From assembly GCA_002150815.3 (NCBI GenBank), contig NDFF03000033.1, forward strand, positions 620,001 through 684,000: a DNA stretch of 64,000 nt. Direction: 5' to 3'. Every line of letters begins with the position of its first letter. The first letter of the stretch is position 1. Positions 46,563-57,319 of the stretch are shown here, piece after piece. The position numbers were made by a program, and so were the translations under genes. Source of the stretch: Grammothele lineata (Eukaryota > Basidiomycota > Agaricomycetes > Polyporales > Polyporaceae). The notes under the pieces are model-generated. The model ran no database searches. It worked only from the letters and a program-made list of their open reading frames with translations, and was not told where the DNA came from.

Positions 46563-49500
46563 ATGTTGGAACCTCTCGCTGCGACCCTCCTCACCTCCAT
46601 CCTCCCCGCTCGTCCTCTCTCCTCGAAAACTGTTTTTGGGATGGCCGTGCGCTCTGCGACGCAGACGCAACACGCTTTTCCGCCGGATTTCTTCACACCG
46701 CATCCTCGCCGTGTTGACAGCAAGGGAAAGGGGAGGGCCCTGCCGGAGGATGAGGATGAGAGGGGTGGGGGGTCTGTGCACGGGCTGTGGATAGTAGGAC
46801 ACGAAGGCATGACTGGTGAGTCTCTAAATCCCTTTCCCAAGAGCTCCGCTGAAATGACGCTATGTCGCGTGTCCCAGTGGGGTCGTCCACCTTCATGACG
46901 AGGCGGCCTTGTGCTCGCCCCCGCATGCGCCGCTCATTGGGACAGAAGTCCTTCTCTTCTGGCAGTCGTAGTCACATACCGTCGCTCCACGCGTGGATCA
47001 GGCAGGTCGACGTGGCCCAGAAACGACACGCCTCGAGCAATACCGCTCTAGACCGCTCCCCCCTCCCCGCATCTCCACCCGACAAGCTCTGGGCTTGTAG
47101 GCAGACTTTTCTGAACGTCGCCGCAGGAGCTGAAACTTTCTCCGCCGAAAACGCGTGGAATGCGTTTCAAGTACTCAGCAGGTCTCGATGGAAACCCTCA
47201 TCTTCAGGCCCGTCCTCGGCCAAGCTCAAATTCGTGTCCAATATCACCATGTCCGTCATAGCTGGACGACAGGGTCCACTATCCCCCGACTTCCTTCGAT
47301 CGTGGGGGGCACGAATACAAGAAATGCTCCATCACATCGACCCTGGTATTGGGGACATGCCTCAAAACCGTCAACGCGTACGCTGGAACCTCCTCCTCAT
47401 TTCCGCGGCGGCCATGCAGGGACGGTTTGACGAAGCGATCACTGGTGTCAATCACATGTACGCCGAAGCGGACACGACTATGGGGGACTGGCACCGTGCG
47501 GATAGCCTCGACACGTACACGACCCTCGCCCAGTCGCTCTACCAGCACCTAGGGCCGGTGGCACTTTTTGACCTCCTCGTGCAGGAGTCGGATACAATAG
47601 GCCAGTTCTTCCTTGGCCAGCCACCCCGTACATGGCATAACCAGGAGCTCCATCGGTCGGCAAACTTGTTCACGTCCACAGTCAAGAACCTCCTTTCTTC
47701 CATTGACAACCCCACCGAGTGTCTTCGCGACGCGATGCGGGAATGGTCCAAGGACCGAGCGGCGGCTGCCGGCGTGATTCTCATCTCTGCGCTATCAAAT
47801 GCGCACCGCGGAGCAGACGCGCTCGCAGTCCTACGTTTGCTTGGGCGCGAGAGCCACCCTACCTCCAGACGGGTTACACTGAGGGTCGTTCGGTGTCTTA
47901 CCAGGTCCAAGTCGTTCGATGAAGCGCACAACCTCTACGCGACGATTGCCATCGACGAAACCTCTGCAAAAGCCCTCGTCTATGATTATTACTCGACAGG
48001 CCTGTTTCTGCAAGCACACCGAGGCGACATCGACGCGGCTTCGGAGCTACTGAATACGATGTCTGAGCTGGGTATCGTTCGATCCCAGGACAGGGCAAAC
48101 ATGCTATATGCCTATGCTACCGTCGGCGACCCTGGCCACGCCGTAGAGTTCTTTAATACCTTCCTCGATGCCTCTCACACCGCCACTCGAAAAGAAGGCC
48201 GGCCTAATATCGTACATTACACCAACGTCATTTACGCCCACGCGCAAGTCGGCGACCTAGAAGGCGTTAATCTCTGGCTCTTAAAGATGTCCCAGGCAGG
48301 GTTTCAACCGGACCTTCACGTTTATAGCGTCATTTTGCAGGGCTTCGCCGCACGAAGCGATCTTCAATCCATGTCCACCCTCCTTGACCAGATGCGCCAG
48401 TCTGACATCCGCCCCACTCCTGCCTTCTACACCACCGTGATATCTGTCCTAGGAGAGCGGAGAGACCCCATTGGCGCGGAACGGATCTTCAAGCGCGCGC
48501 TCGAGGAAGGCCTTGTCCCCGACGGACCCATGGTCACCGCCATCATGAACGCGCACGTCGAATCTGGATCGTGGCACGGTGTCATTCGCGCGTACGACTA
48601 TCTCACCACTGCCGGTCGGCCAGGCGCGGGGCTCACCATCGAGGTATTCAACACGCTCATGAAAGCCTATGTTCTCATCGGCTCCCCCTTCCGCTTCGTC
48701 GCCAGCTTATTCCGCCAACTTGAGCGCACCAACCTTCGTCCTGACAACCGCACGTTCGCCCTCATCATCCAGTCCGCTTGTGATGCGGGCTTCATGGATA
48801 TTGCAGAGGATCTGTACCAGGAGATGGAGAGGCTCGTCGCCGAGGAGAACCAGGCTTCGTTGAAGCCGAACATCTACATCCTGACCATTATCATGAGCGG
48901 GTATCTTCGCCAGGCTCAGCGGGTGAAGGCGAAGGAGGGCTTTGACCGCATCAAGGACAAGGAGCTGAAGGCCAGCGCGCTGACTTACGCAGCCATCCTT
49001 AATGCGTACAGCGAGCAGAAACACAGGGAAGGTATAGCTGCGGCCGAAGCAGTGTTAGAGTCTATCATGAGCGAGGAGCCTAAGGACTGGCTCGAGGACG
49101 TCAGCGGCCGGCGCTTCACCCTGGACACCGTCTATCGCCCCCTCGTTAACGCGTACGCAAAGCAGGGGCTTCCTATGGAGGCTGAGCGGAAGTACGACGA
49201 TATGCTCGAGAAAGGGGGCGCACCAACCATTGGTACCCTGACCCAGCTCCTCGACGCGCATCGCATTGCGGGCGACGTCGAGAACGCTCTTTCCGTCTGG
49301 CCCGAGATCCGCCGCCTCGCCTTAGAGTTCATCAACCAGAACGCTCTCCTCACATCCCCGGACGGCGACGACGAGCGGAGTTTAGACACATACAGCGCGC
49401 TGATGTGCATTCCCTTCTCGATCCTCATCGACGCCCTCTCCGCCGCTGGCCGCCACACCGACGTCGCGCTGGCGTGGAAGGAGCTCCGCGCCGAGAACAT

Positions 49501-50170
49501 CCAGTTCGACTCGCACAACTGGAACCACCTCGCCGTCGCCCTCGTCCGTGCCGGCGAGCCCCTCCGTGCGTTCGACATCGTTGAGCACGTCATCCTTCGC
49601 TTCCGCCGCGAGACCCGCGCCCAGCTCGAGCAAGCGCGCGAGCCGCACCCCGCTACCCCGCTCACACTCGACGCCATGCTTCCGCCCGTAAAGGAGGCCG
49701 AGGGCCTAGACAGCCCCAGATTCGGCGCCGGACTAAGAGGCGGCCTCCCGCGCCCCGAAGCTCCCCTGCGCATCACCGAGCGGCGCTCACAAGCGTCGAG
49801 CGGGTTCAGCCGCCGCATGCGTCGCCGCGAGGGCGACGAGGAGCGGGGGACGAGCGACTTCGCACACCCGCTGCACGTCCTCCATTCTCTAGGCCCGAGC
49901 TGGAACACCTGGCGGCCGCACGGGGCGACGCTCGCGGTGCTCGGGCGCGTGCTCGACCACCTCGAGGCCGGGAAGCTCGTGCAGCCCGTGCGGCCGGGGC
50001 AGGATGCGGATTACGAGCAGGCGATGATGGACGAGGAGGGCGTGAAGCGGAGAGGGGAGCAGGCGAGCGCGCTGCTGAGGGAGATCATGAACCGGTTCCC
50101 GGAGACGATGTACCTGGTGCGCGAGTACGAGTTCATACGGGCCGGCGCCGTGGGCGGCCGCAATCCATAG
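46563..50170 (+). CDS. Pentatricopeptide repeat (PPR) protein, mitochondrial
   Basis: PPR proteins bind organelle RNA and act in its processing, stability or translation. Two exons (46563-46815 and 46878-50170) join in phase to 1,181 residues. Exon 1 begins MLEPLAATLLTSILPARPLS, a mitochondrial presequence. A 62-nt intron joins GHEGMT to VGSSTFMTRRPCARP. The long frame carries many PPR motifs of about 35 residues, such as NIVHYTNVIYAHAQVGDLEG, then DLHVYSVILQGFAARSDLQS, TPAFYTTVISVLGERRDPIG and DNRTFALIIQSACDAGFMDI. The C-terminal part includes HPLHVLHSLGPSWNTWRPHG and ends AGAVGGRNP. The first ATG of the continuous frame (46862) lies inside the intron and should not be taken as the start. 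Confidence 0.88.
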
Positions 50171-50601
50171 TATATCACACCACTCCCCGTCAGTGCCTGC
50201 TGTTCCGGATCTTGCGCGCGGCTGCGACGACGTCATGCCGCGCGCAGTCAAAGGTGACGCATACTGTGTGGCATGACGGGCGGGCAAGGACGACAGCGGA
50301 ACAGATGAATAACATTGGACATATAGCTTGCGGGGGGAGCGCTCCGACTTCGGGCGGGGTAGGAAGGTGGGTGCTATCACTAATAGGGTCCCTAGCTCGA
50401 GCATAATCGACACTGGCACAACAACAAACAGACGAAGGATAGTGGCATACGGGCCCTGGCCGCGCCCCTTCACACGGACGTGCTGTGCCCGATCGAAGGA
50501 GCCGGGGGCGAGGAAAGCGAACGGGAAGACGGGGAAGGGCGACCAAATCTCTAAGTTTACAATGGGCGGCGGCAGTGGGCTCGCCACCGTATACTTCACA
50601 C
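50171..50601. other. Convergent intergenic region, PPR / velvet genes
   Basis: The PPR gene (plus) and the velvet gene (minus) converge here. No other gene or repeat is recognisable. Confidence 0.4.
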
Positions 50602-52610
50602 TCATGCTTCGTCGGACTCGTCCCCCGACCCATCCGAGCCGTCGCGCCGCCGCTTGCGGCCCTGCTTGTTCGAGCCGTTGCGGTTCCGCTGCGGGCGCGA
50701 GCAGGGATGGAGTCAGCCCGGACGCCTGGGAAGCGCATTGGGTTCGAGGGTGGTGGGTGAAGACGACTCACCAGCGGCAGCTTCTGTCCTTGGTTGCCCA
50801 GCGTGATAGACAAAGTGGTGGTTTCTAAATGCGAACCAACGTTCAATATCCACGCGGCGCGCAGGCAGAATATAGCCCGCCCTAACCGCGTATGGGCAGG
50901 GGCGGCGGCGCGACTCACCGGGGACGCCGGGAAAGCGCTTCGCGGAGAAGACGACGAAAGGATCCGTGAAGGTCTGGGCGAGGACAGGTGACATGTCCGT
51001 ATGCACCCCGGTCGCGCGCGGTTCGGGGGCCGGTGGGCTGTGGAAGGGCATGCGTGAGCCAAGCAGGGCCGAGCCCGCCTGCCCACTAAGAGGCGGGCGG
51101 TCATCGCGGAAACACGGTCCACTCACGCGCCGACGTTCATGAGGCGTAGCCTAAGGCGGAAGGTTCCTGCGCATCACAGACGGTGGTCAACAAAGTTCGC
51201 AACGGGAGGGGACTAGGACCCATATGGCACCCTAGCGGAGTGGGCGCTCACCTTCGGTCCTGATAGATAGATCCTGGAATAGGAAGAAGATCGCGGGCTT
51301 GCGGTGTTCGTCCAGAAGACGGCACGCATTAGACGCCAACGGGCCGACGAGTGTCCGGGTGTAGGTGTGTCGGGGCAAAGGCGGGATGGTCGACGGCGGC
51401 GTTGGTTCCTGATAGGACGAACCCTGATGATACTGAGACTGCGCCTGCTGCTGATGTTGTTGCTGCGCGTAAGACGCGGACGCATACATCGACGAGTCGA
51501 GCTGCTGCGGCTGCGTCGGGCTCGTCTGAACGGGCGTGAACGGTTCCTGCGAGTACCGCGCTTGCTGCGGGTACGGATCTGAAGAGCCCGCGGCTGTGGC
51601 CGGAGGTGCACTGCCGTAAGCACCCTCTCGAGGATCGGCACTGGCGGACGCGGTGCCGGCGGACGCGGGCTGGACGTCTATGGGGGCGGGGTAAGCGGGT
51701 TGCTGGGGCCACGTCCGGTAGTCGACAGATTGCTCGTCGCGCACTGGCGTCTGCATCTGCCAGTCTTGACCAGCGCTCGGGGCACCTTGGGCGGGTGTGG
51801 CATACTCGGGTGCGGTGGTCGAGTCGGCTGTCGCAGGCGGCGTTGTGCGGTTAATGGTATGGATAGAGGGTAATGCGGGCGGACCATAGGACTGTGTACG
51901 ATCAACGCCTGCGGTCGGGGACGTGTAGCTCCAGCTGGGAGTATTGGCATCGGGCTGCGGCGGATATGGATGGACGGGTTGGAATGAGTTAGATTCCGGG
52001 ATCGGAGCCGCTTGCGGGGGGAAGTAGCCTTGCGGGGAGTAGGCAGCGTTGGACTGGTGTGAAGGATTCGTCACAATTAGGACGGAAGGAAGCATGGAAG
52101 TAGACGTACTTGCGAATACTGCGTCGTGCTCGGCGTAGGTGCGGACCTTTCGGGGCTTTGACGGCTCGATCGCTGATTAGAGGAGTTGGTGGTGACGGTA
52201 CCTCTACGCTTGCCCTTGGGGGTATTCGCGGGGACATAACGGTCGGCCGAGGTAGGGTGGAGAACGAGGTTCATTTCGTGCTTCCCGTCAGCAGACCACA
52301 AGTCTACGGTGACCAGGAAGAAAGAGCAATCTATCTCACTGTTGGGGAATTACCGTGAGAAAGGGGGAAGGAGGAAGGATATGGAAAACAACATACTCGA
52401 CGTCCACATAGCTGCCATCCTCTTTCCTGACAATCATCTTTGCTACCGCCGCGGGTGCTAATGGTCGCCGATCCTAAAACGAGCGTCATGAAACGCGGTA
52501 CGACGACGACGAAGTATGCTCAGGCGTGCCTTGTCCCCAAAGCCACACATTCGGGCGCGGATAGGATGCTGGACGACCTCCAAGGAGTAGTGTCTATTCC
52601 CGGCAAGCAT
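50602..52610 (-). CDS. Velvet factor, VelB-like
   Basis: Velvet proteins are fungal transcription regulators of development and secondary metabolism. The protein begins MLAGNRHYSLEVVQHPIRAR, then MCGFGDK, joined by a GC-AG intron (52474-52529) to DRRPLAPAAVAKMIVRKEDG. Next come DCSFFLVTVDLWSADGKHEM and NLVLHPTSADRYVPANTPKG. A Pro/Gln/Ser-rich insertion of roughly 250 residues splits the domain. The second half resumes HTYTRTLVGPLASNACRLLD, then KPAIFFLFQDLSIRTEG and FRLRLRLMNVGA. Then LAQTFTDPFVVFSAKRFPGV and TTTLSITLGNQGQKLPL follow, and it ends NKQGRKRRRDGSDGS plus an acidic tail. An internal insertion is a feature of VelB. A stop codon lies in frame just upstream of the chosen ATG. Confidence 0.87.
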
Positions 52611-53888
52611 GACGGTAGTTGGGTGCGATCAGTGACGCGCTGGAAACGAGATTAGGGAAGCACGGACTTGCGCCCAGACCACTGGCCCCAGGATTCTGGG
52701 CCATCGACAGACGTCTGACGCCCGGGTCCGACGGAGGTAGACCCTGCGCGCGCGTTGGTCTTCTGGATCATGGCGCGTGCGGGCAGAGAGGTGTCGATGG
52801 GGGTCGCAGGAGTCGGGTGCGAGGAGCGAGCTGGATGGTGAAGGATGGACGCTGAAAAGCAAGCGGCTTGGGAACTGGGAGGGCGTCCTTCTCACGGATT
52901 TGGGCGGAGACGCGGCTGGCGGAGACGAAGACGTGGGCGAAGCTAATTGTGTGGGTGGGAGACGTCGCCGCTGCGCTGGAGAGGAGCCCGAGAGAGCGGA
53001 ATGGTAATACCAGCAGAAGCTTGCTCGAGCGCAAGCGATCGCCAGGTAACCGGAGCGAGAGGGCGACTTCTTTCGCCGTAGATGCGGGGGTCCTTGTCGG
53101 CAATCGGGGGACGGCGAGCGGCGAGCGGGGGGACTTGCGCGGTGTGCGGGCGGCGGCGGGCGTCGAGGGCGAGGACAAGGGCGACGGCGGGGCGGACGAG
53201 AGCGCCGGGGGCGACGGGCGTCTGTGGCCGCTCACGAGGCGCCGGTGATCTTCCGGCTGGACGTCGGCCCCTGTCACACCCCCGCTCTCCGACGCGCTCC
53301 GTCACACACACGCAATCTCGCGGAACCGCCTAGCGCGTCCAGCGGCCGCGCGAGCGGGGCCTTCGCGGCCTTAGGATCGTGTTCTTGCTCGCCTCCATCC
53401 TCTGGGGCGTGCTTGGCTGCTGAGGCGCCCCGGCAGACCTCTCACAGTGTGAGTGACCGGAGACCCGATGTGCTGGGATGCCAGTCTGTTTAATGCCCCC
53501 GAATTCCAATCTACTGGTACGTCACCCTCCAACCGTCATCATCCCCCCTTGACAAGCTCTACAGATCCCTCAAAGACGCAGTTTACGACATGAGCCTTCG
53601 GCGTACGCGCTTACACAATCGTCGTCATCGTACCAACATGCGTGGGCACCGGCGACTTCGACAGGTCGGAGTCTCCTCAGGCTGAGGCCAGCCTGGCGCG
53701 CTGAAGAGGCTGTGTGACACACGCGCATGAAACGAGTGACGCGTGATGTCCTGAGCTCTCACACGATCTTGATTTCAGCGCGCCGGTCACCTCGGCGCGC
53801 TTGATCTCTTGGACGTCGTGCTGTACATCCTTGCCCGAGTCCACCGACCGGCTACCTCCCATCTCCACTTCCTCCCCCCACCATCACC
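52611..53888. other. Divergent intergenic region, velvet / ArfGAP genes
   Basis: This 1.3-kb region contains the promoters of both genes. Several ORFs of 80-170 residues are open on both strands (for example 52768-53277 minus), all compositionally biased and without family features. A long spliced velvet 5' leader is possible. No strong TATA box is seen. Confidence 0.35.
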
Positions 53889-55398
53889 ATGGACCAGGCC
53901 GTCGCGAAGAAGATTTTGCAGGACCTCATCAAACGAGAGGACCTCGACAACAAGAAGTGCTTGGATTGCGGCAATCCCAGCCCCCAATGGGCCTCCGTGA
54001 GGTGATTCCCTCTCGTAACCCCGATCCTCGGTCCTTTTCGCCAACCCTCTCGTCCAGCTTCGCTATATTTTTCTGCCTACAATGTGCCGGTGTCCACAGA
54101 GGCTTTGGCGTTCACATCAGGTGCGTAACCCCGTGTTTTGAGTAGTCATGGTGCTATATGCAGCCCCGCGCATTCGCAGTTTCGTGAGATCTGTCTCAAT
54201 GGACACTTGGCAAGAAGAGCAGATTAAGCGCATGCAGGTACGCTTGACGGACCTCCTATGTTCCTGCTCGCACACAAATCCGCCCGCTGTCGCAGCTCGG
54301 CGGAAATGCTCCATTCCGCGAATTCATGAAATCCTACAACCCTCAGACCGGCGGCTACAAGGAGGGCATGAGTCCATACGACACATATCACAGCTGGGCC
54401 GCTTCACAATACAAAGAGAAGGTTCGTTACGAGACCGCTCCGCTCGCTTCTCTCGCGCTGACATATGGGATCAGCTCGACGCTGCCCTAGCCGGCAAGGC
54501 GTGGACACCATCTGCTCCCCCCGAAGGCTTCGGTTCTCCCAGCAATTCTATGAGCCTACCCAATCGGCCCTCGTCAGCGCAAGGCCTCCGTAAAGCCCGC
54601 GCGTCAGCCGGACGCTCTCTCCGGAGCGATTCCGCCTCTCCCGCGTCGTTCAGCGGCCAGAACTCACCTGCGCTAGGCGGGAGCCCTGGACCGGGGAGTT
54701 TAGGCGGCTCGTACGACCAAAAGGCGGCCAACGAGTCGTACTTCGCCTCGCTCGGGCAGGCGAACGCGTCCCGCTCCGCGGATCTCCCGCCTTCTCAAGG
54801 GGGCCGGTACCAGGGATTCGGGAACACGCCCACACCGCCGCCTGGGGCCCAGCACCCGTCGTTTGCACTTTCGTCTGCGAACGCGCCAACCCTCGCGGAC
54901 TTGCAAGAGAACCCGGGCGCGGCGCTGAGCAAGGGGTGGTCCCTGCTTTCCGCCGCGGTCATCGGCGCGTCTCGGGTCGTGTCTGAGAACGTGATCCAGC
55001 CTGGGATGGAGAAGGTGATGGATCCGACGTTCCAAGCGGGCGTAAGAGGTTACGTCTCAGAAGCCGGGAAACGCGCCGGAGAAGTCGGGCGGTCTGCCAA
55101 TATGTGGAGCAAGACGACCTTTGGCGTGGACGTTGCGGACACGGTCGGCGGCGTGGTTGGGACCGTCAGAGACCGCGTCGGGACCGGCCCGCAGCAAAGA
55201 GGTTACGGCCAGCTGGGAATGGACCACGAAGAAGAGAGCTCGGCTCTGTATCACGACGACGAAGACTTCTTCGACTTCCACAGCGGCTCGGCGCAGCAAA
55301 ACTCGCCTCCCGCGGCTATGCCTACTACTTCTAGTACTATTCAGCAGCGCGCACCGGCGAAGAAGAACGATGACTGGGACGATTGGAAGGATTTTTAG
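53889..55398 (+). CDS. ARF GTPase-activating protein (GCS1/ArfGAP1 type)
   Basis: Stimulates GTP hydrolysis by Arf1 in Golgi-ER retrograde transport. The start is MDQAVAKKILQDLIKRED. The zinc finger CLDCGNPSPQWAS joins across an intron to FAIFFCLQC, giving C-x2-C-x16-C-x2-C. The catalytic Arg finger is in AGVHRGFGVHIS, followed by FVRSVSMDTWQEEQIKRMQ. The next exon is GGNAPFREFMKSYNPQTGGY. The remainder is long and Ser/Pro-rich, with a C-terminal block WSLLSAAVIGASRVVSENVI that resembles lipid-packing-sensor helices of ArfGAP1. The extreme C-terminus is KKNDDWDDWKDF, a COPI-binding tryptophan-acid motif typical of GCS1. About five introns in the first 600 bp. The start precedes the first helix directly. 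Confidence 0.92.
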
Positions 55399-55791
55399 AT
55401 ACCTCGGGTCAGTCTTGGTTTCGGACTGGTTGCAGCCTGCTCGTCGCAAGGATAGACACATATCGCACTATTTATCGGCCCTTGTTTCTTTAGCTGTAGA
55501 ATGGATGGGTCCTCGGGTCTTTCTGTGGAGGGCAACCACAACGCTGCGTCGCGTATATAGGAGGATGCAGTAGTGTACAGTATATGATTGTGGGCACAAC
55601 ACGAGGCAGCCTGGTGGGGCTCTGAGCGAGCTCTTACTGGCGCCCATATCGCGCGCCAGGCACATGGCACTGCCACCCGACCCACTAACGTGGCCGCCTC
55701 GTGCCTCCCGGTCCGTCAGCGGGCGCCTTTGTACCGTGCTCCTCCTGCAGCATGTCCTTGGATTCCACACTACGCTCTCCTGCAATTCACC
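55399..55791. other. Intergenic region between ArfGAP and F-box genes
   Basis: Holds the ArfGAP 3' region and the F-box gene promoter, both plus strand. No separate gene is supported. Confidence 0.4.
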
Positions 55792-57319
55792 ATGTCTACC
55801 TTCGAGTCACTCCCCGTTGAGCTCATTGCGGACATCCTTGGCGAGCTCGACATTGCGTCTCTTGTCATAGTCTCCTATCTCTCGCGCCGGCTGCAAGCCA
55901 TTGCGTCCGACCCGTCCCTCAACCCCTGGCGCCGACCTATCCTCCGCGCACTGTGTAAATCCGAGGGCGAATATGAGCCCGGCCTGAAGCATCTGAGCAT
56001 ACGCCAAACCGTGCCGAGGCAGAACTGGGTGGAAGTGCTGAGCCTGGCCAAGGCCGAGTACCTCCTCTTCGAGACCACGCTCCCAAACCTGAGAGAGGCC
56101 GAATGGGAGGAGTGCTTCCGCAGACGGTTCCTGCCCGGATGGACCAAGTGGAAGACGACGACGTGGAAAGCAGCGTTCCTGAAGTAAGTTCGCCATATGA
56201 GTGTCATTCGTCTTCATGTTACGAACCGGCGTACGCGCACGCTAGAGTATTGCACCGGGTGTGGCACAGGAGCCACTCCTCATGCACCGCGGACGAGAGC
56301 TGGACAAAGTATGTGATACCTCCCATACGTGGGTTGCGTGAACGACATGCTGAACCGAGGGCGGCGTCGAAGGTACATTACCCTGAATAGGAATGGTTCT
56401 GCCAACCTTCTCGAAGCCTCCTCGCGCAACTACACCCCGATGAACGTCTTCCACGAGATCAAGTGAGTCGCTCAATCCGTCGATCTCGGCATTTGCGCTT
56501 ACGGTTCCCCGAAGGCTGCAAAACAACCTCGCGCACCTGGCCACACACGTTCGCGTATGCCCGGCTGCTTCGCCTTACCCCGCCCGAAGTCGACTAATCC
56601 GTCCCGCGTCTTCCTTCTAGCTCGTGGTCGAGTTCAGAGACGTTAGAATCATCGCGCTCGGCGTGCTGTACAAGCCGCGTTCGTCATTTTCCGTGAACCA
56701 GAACGCGAAACTCTTTCTCCATCCTCCGGGGATGACCAAGGGCGCAGACGAAGTCGCGTCCGCCTCGACCGCCCGAAGCATCTCCGAGAACAGCGATGAG
56801 TCATTCGCGTCTTCTGCGGCGGACCCGCTGCTTCCCGTAAGGGCCGCTCCGCGTAGGTCCACGCTCGCTTCTCCGCGCGATCCCGAGAGCTCAACCTCTG
56901 GGGTAAATTTAGCGATCAACTTGCGTGACGCTTATCGCCAGCTCACGCACCCGCTGCCTTCGTCTTGTCACGCGAACTACCCGTTTTACACTCCTGGCGG
57001 AGAAGACAAGAGGTGGATGGGAAACGAGGAGCTCGAAGAGGGCGGCCGCCAGTGGGTAGGCCCGATGTTGTGCGTTGCCATTAGTTATTCTGGCTGCTGC
57101 ATCTCTGACACCTCAATACCAAGGATTACTGCTCAACTGATCGGTCCCCAAACGAAAGAGCCCTTCGACGAAAACCCGCCTCCCACGTTACAGGATCTTG
57201 ACCTTGTAAACGGTCCTGGGAGGAATCAATACGCGTCGCTGTCATGGGCCGATCTCACAGCTATTGCGCCGTGGCTCGAGCTCACGAACATGATCAACGG
57301 ACCGGGTCTCGGACATTGA
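55792..57319 (+). CDS. F-box protein (basidiomycete type)
   Basis: F-box proteins recruit substrates to SCF ubiquitin ligases. The N-terminal F-box reads MSTFESLPVELIADILGELD, then IASLVIVSYLSRRLQAIASD, with NPWRRPILRAL following. The C-terminal region is not a recognised repeat: ECFRRRFLPGWTKWKTTTWK, then an exon with VLNRNGSANLLEASSRNYTP, and VEFRDVRIIALGVLYKPRSS. A segment of low complexity (SISENSDESFASSAADP) precedes the conserved HPLPSSCHANYPFYTPGG and RWMGNEELEEGGRQWVGPML, joined by an intron to ITAQLIGPQTKEP. The end is LSWADLTAIAPWLELTNMIN followed by GPGLGH. The protein type recurs in mushrooms; its substrate is unknown. Intron borders are approximate. Confidence 0.75.
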
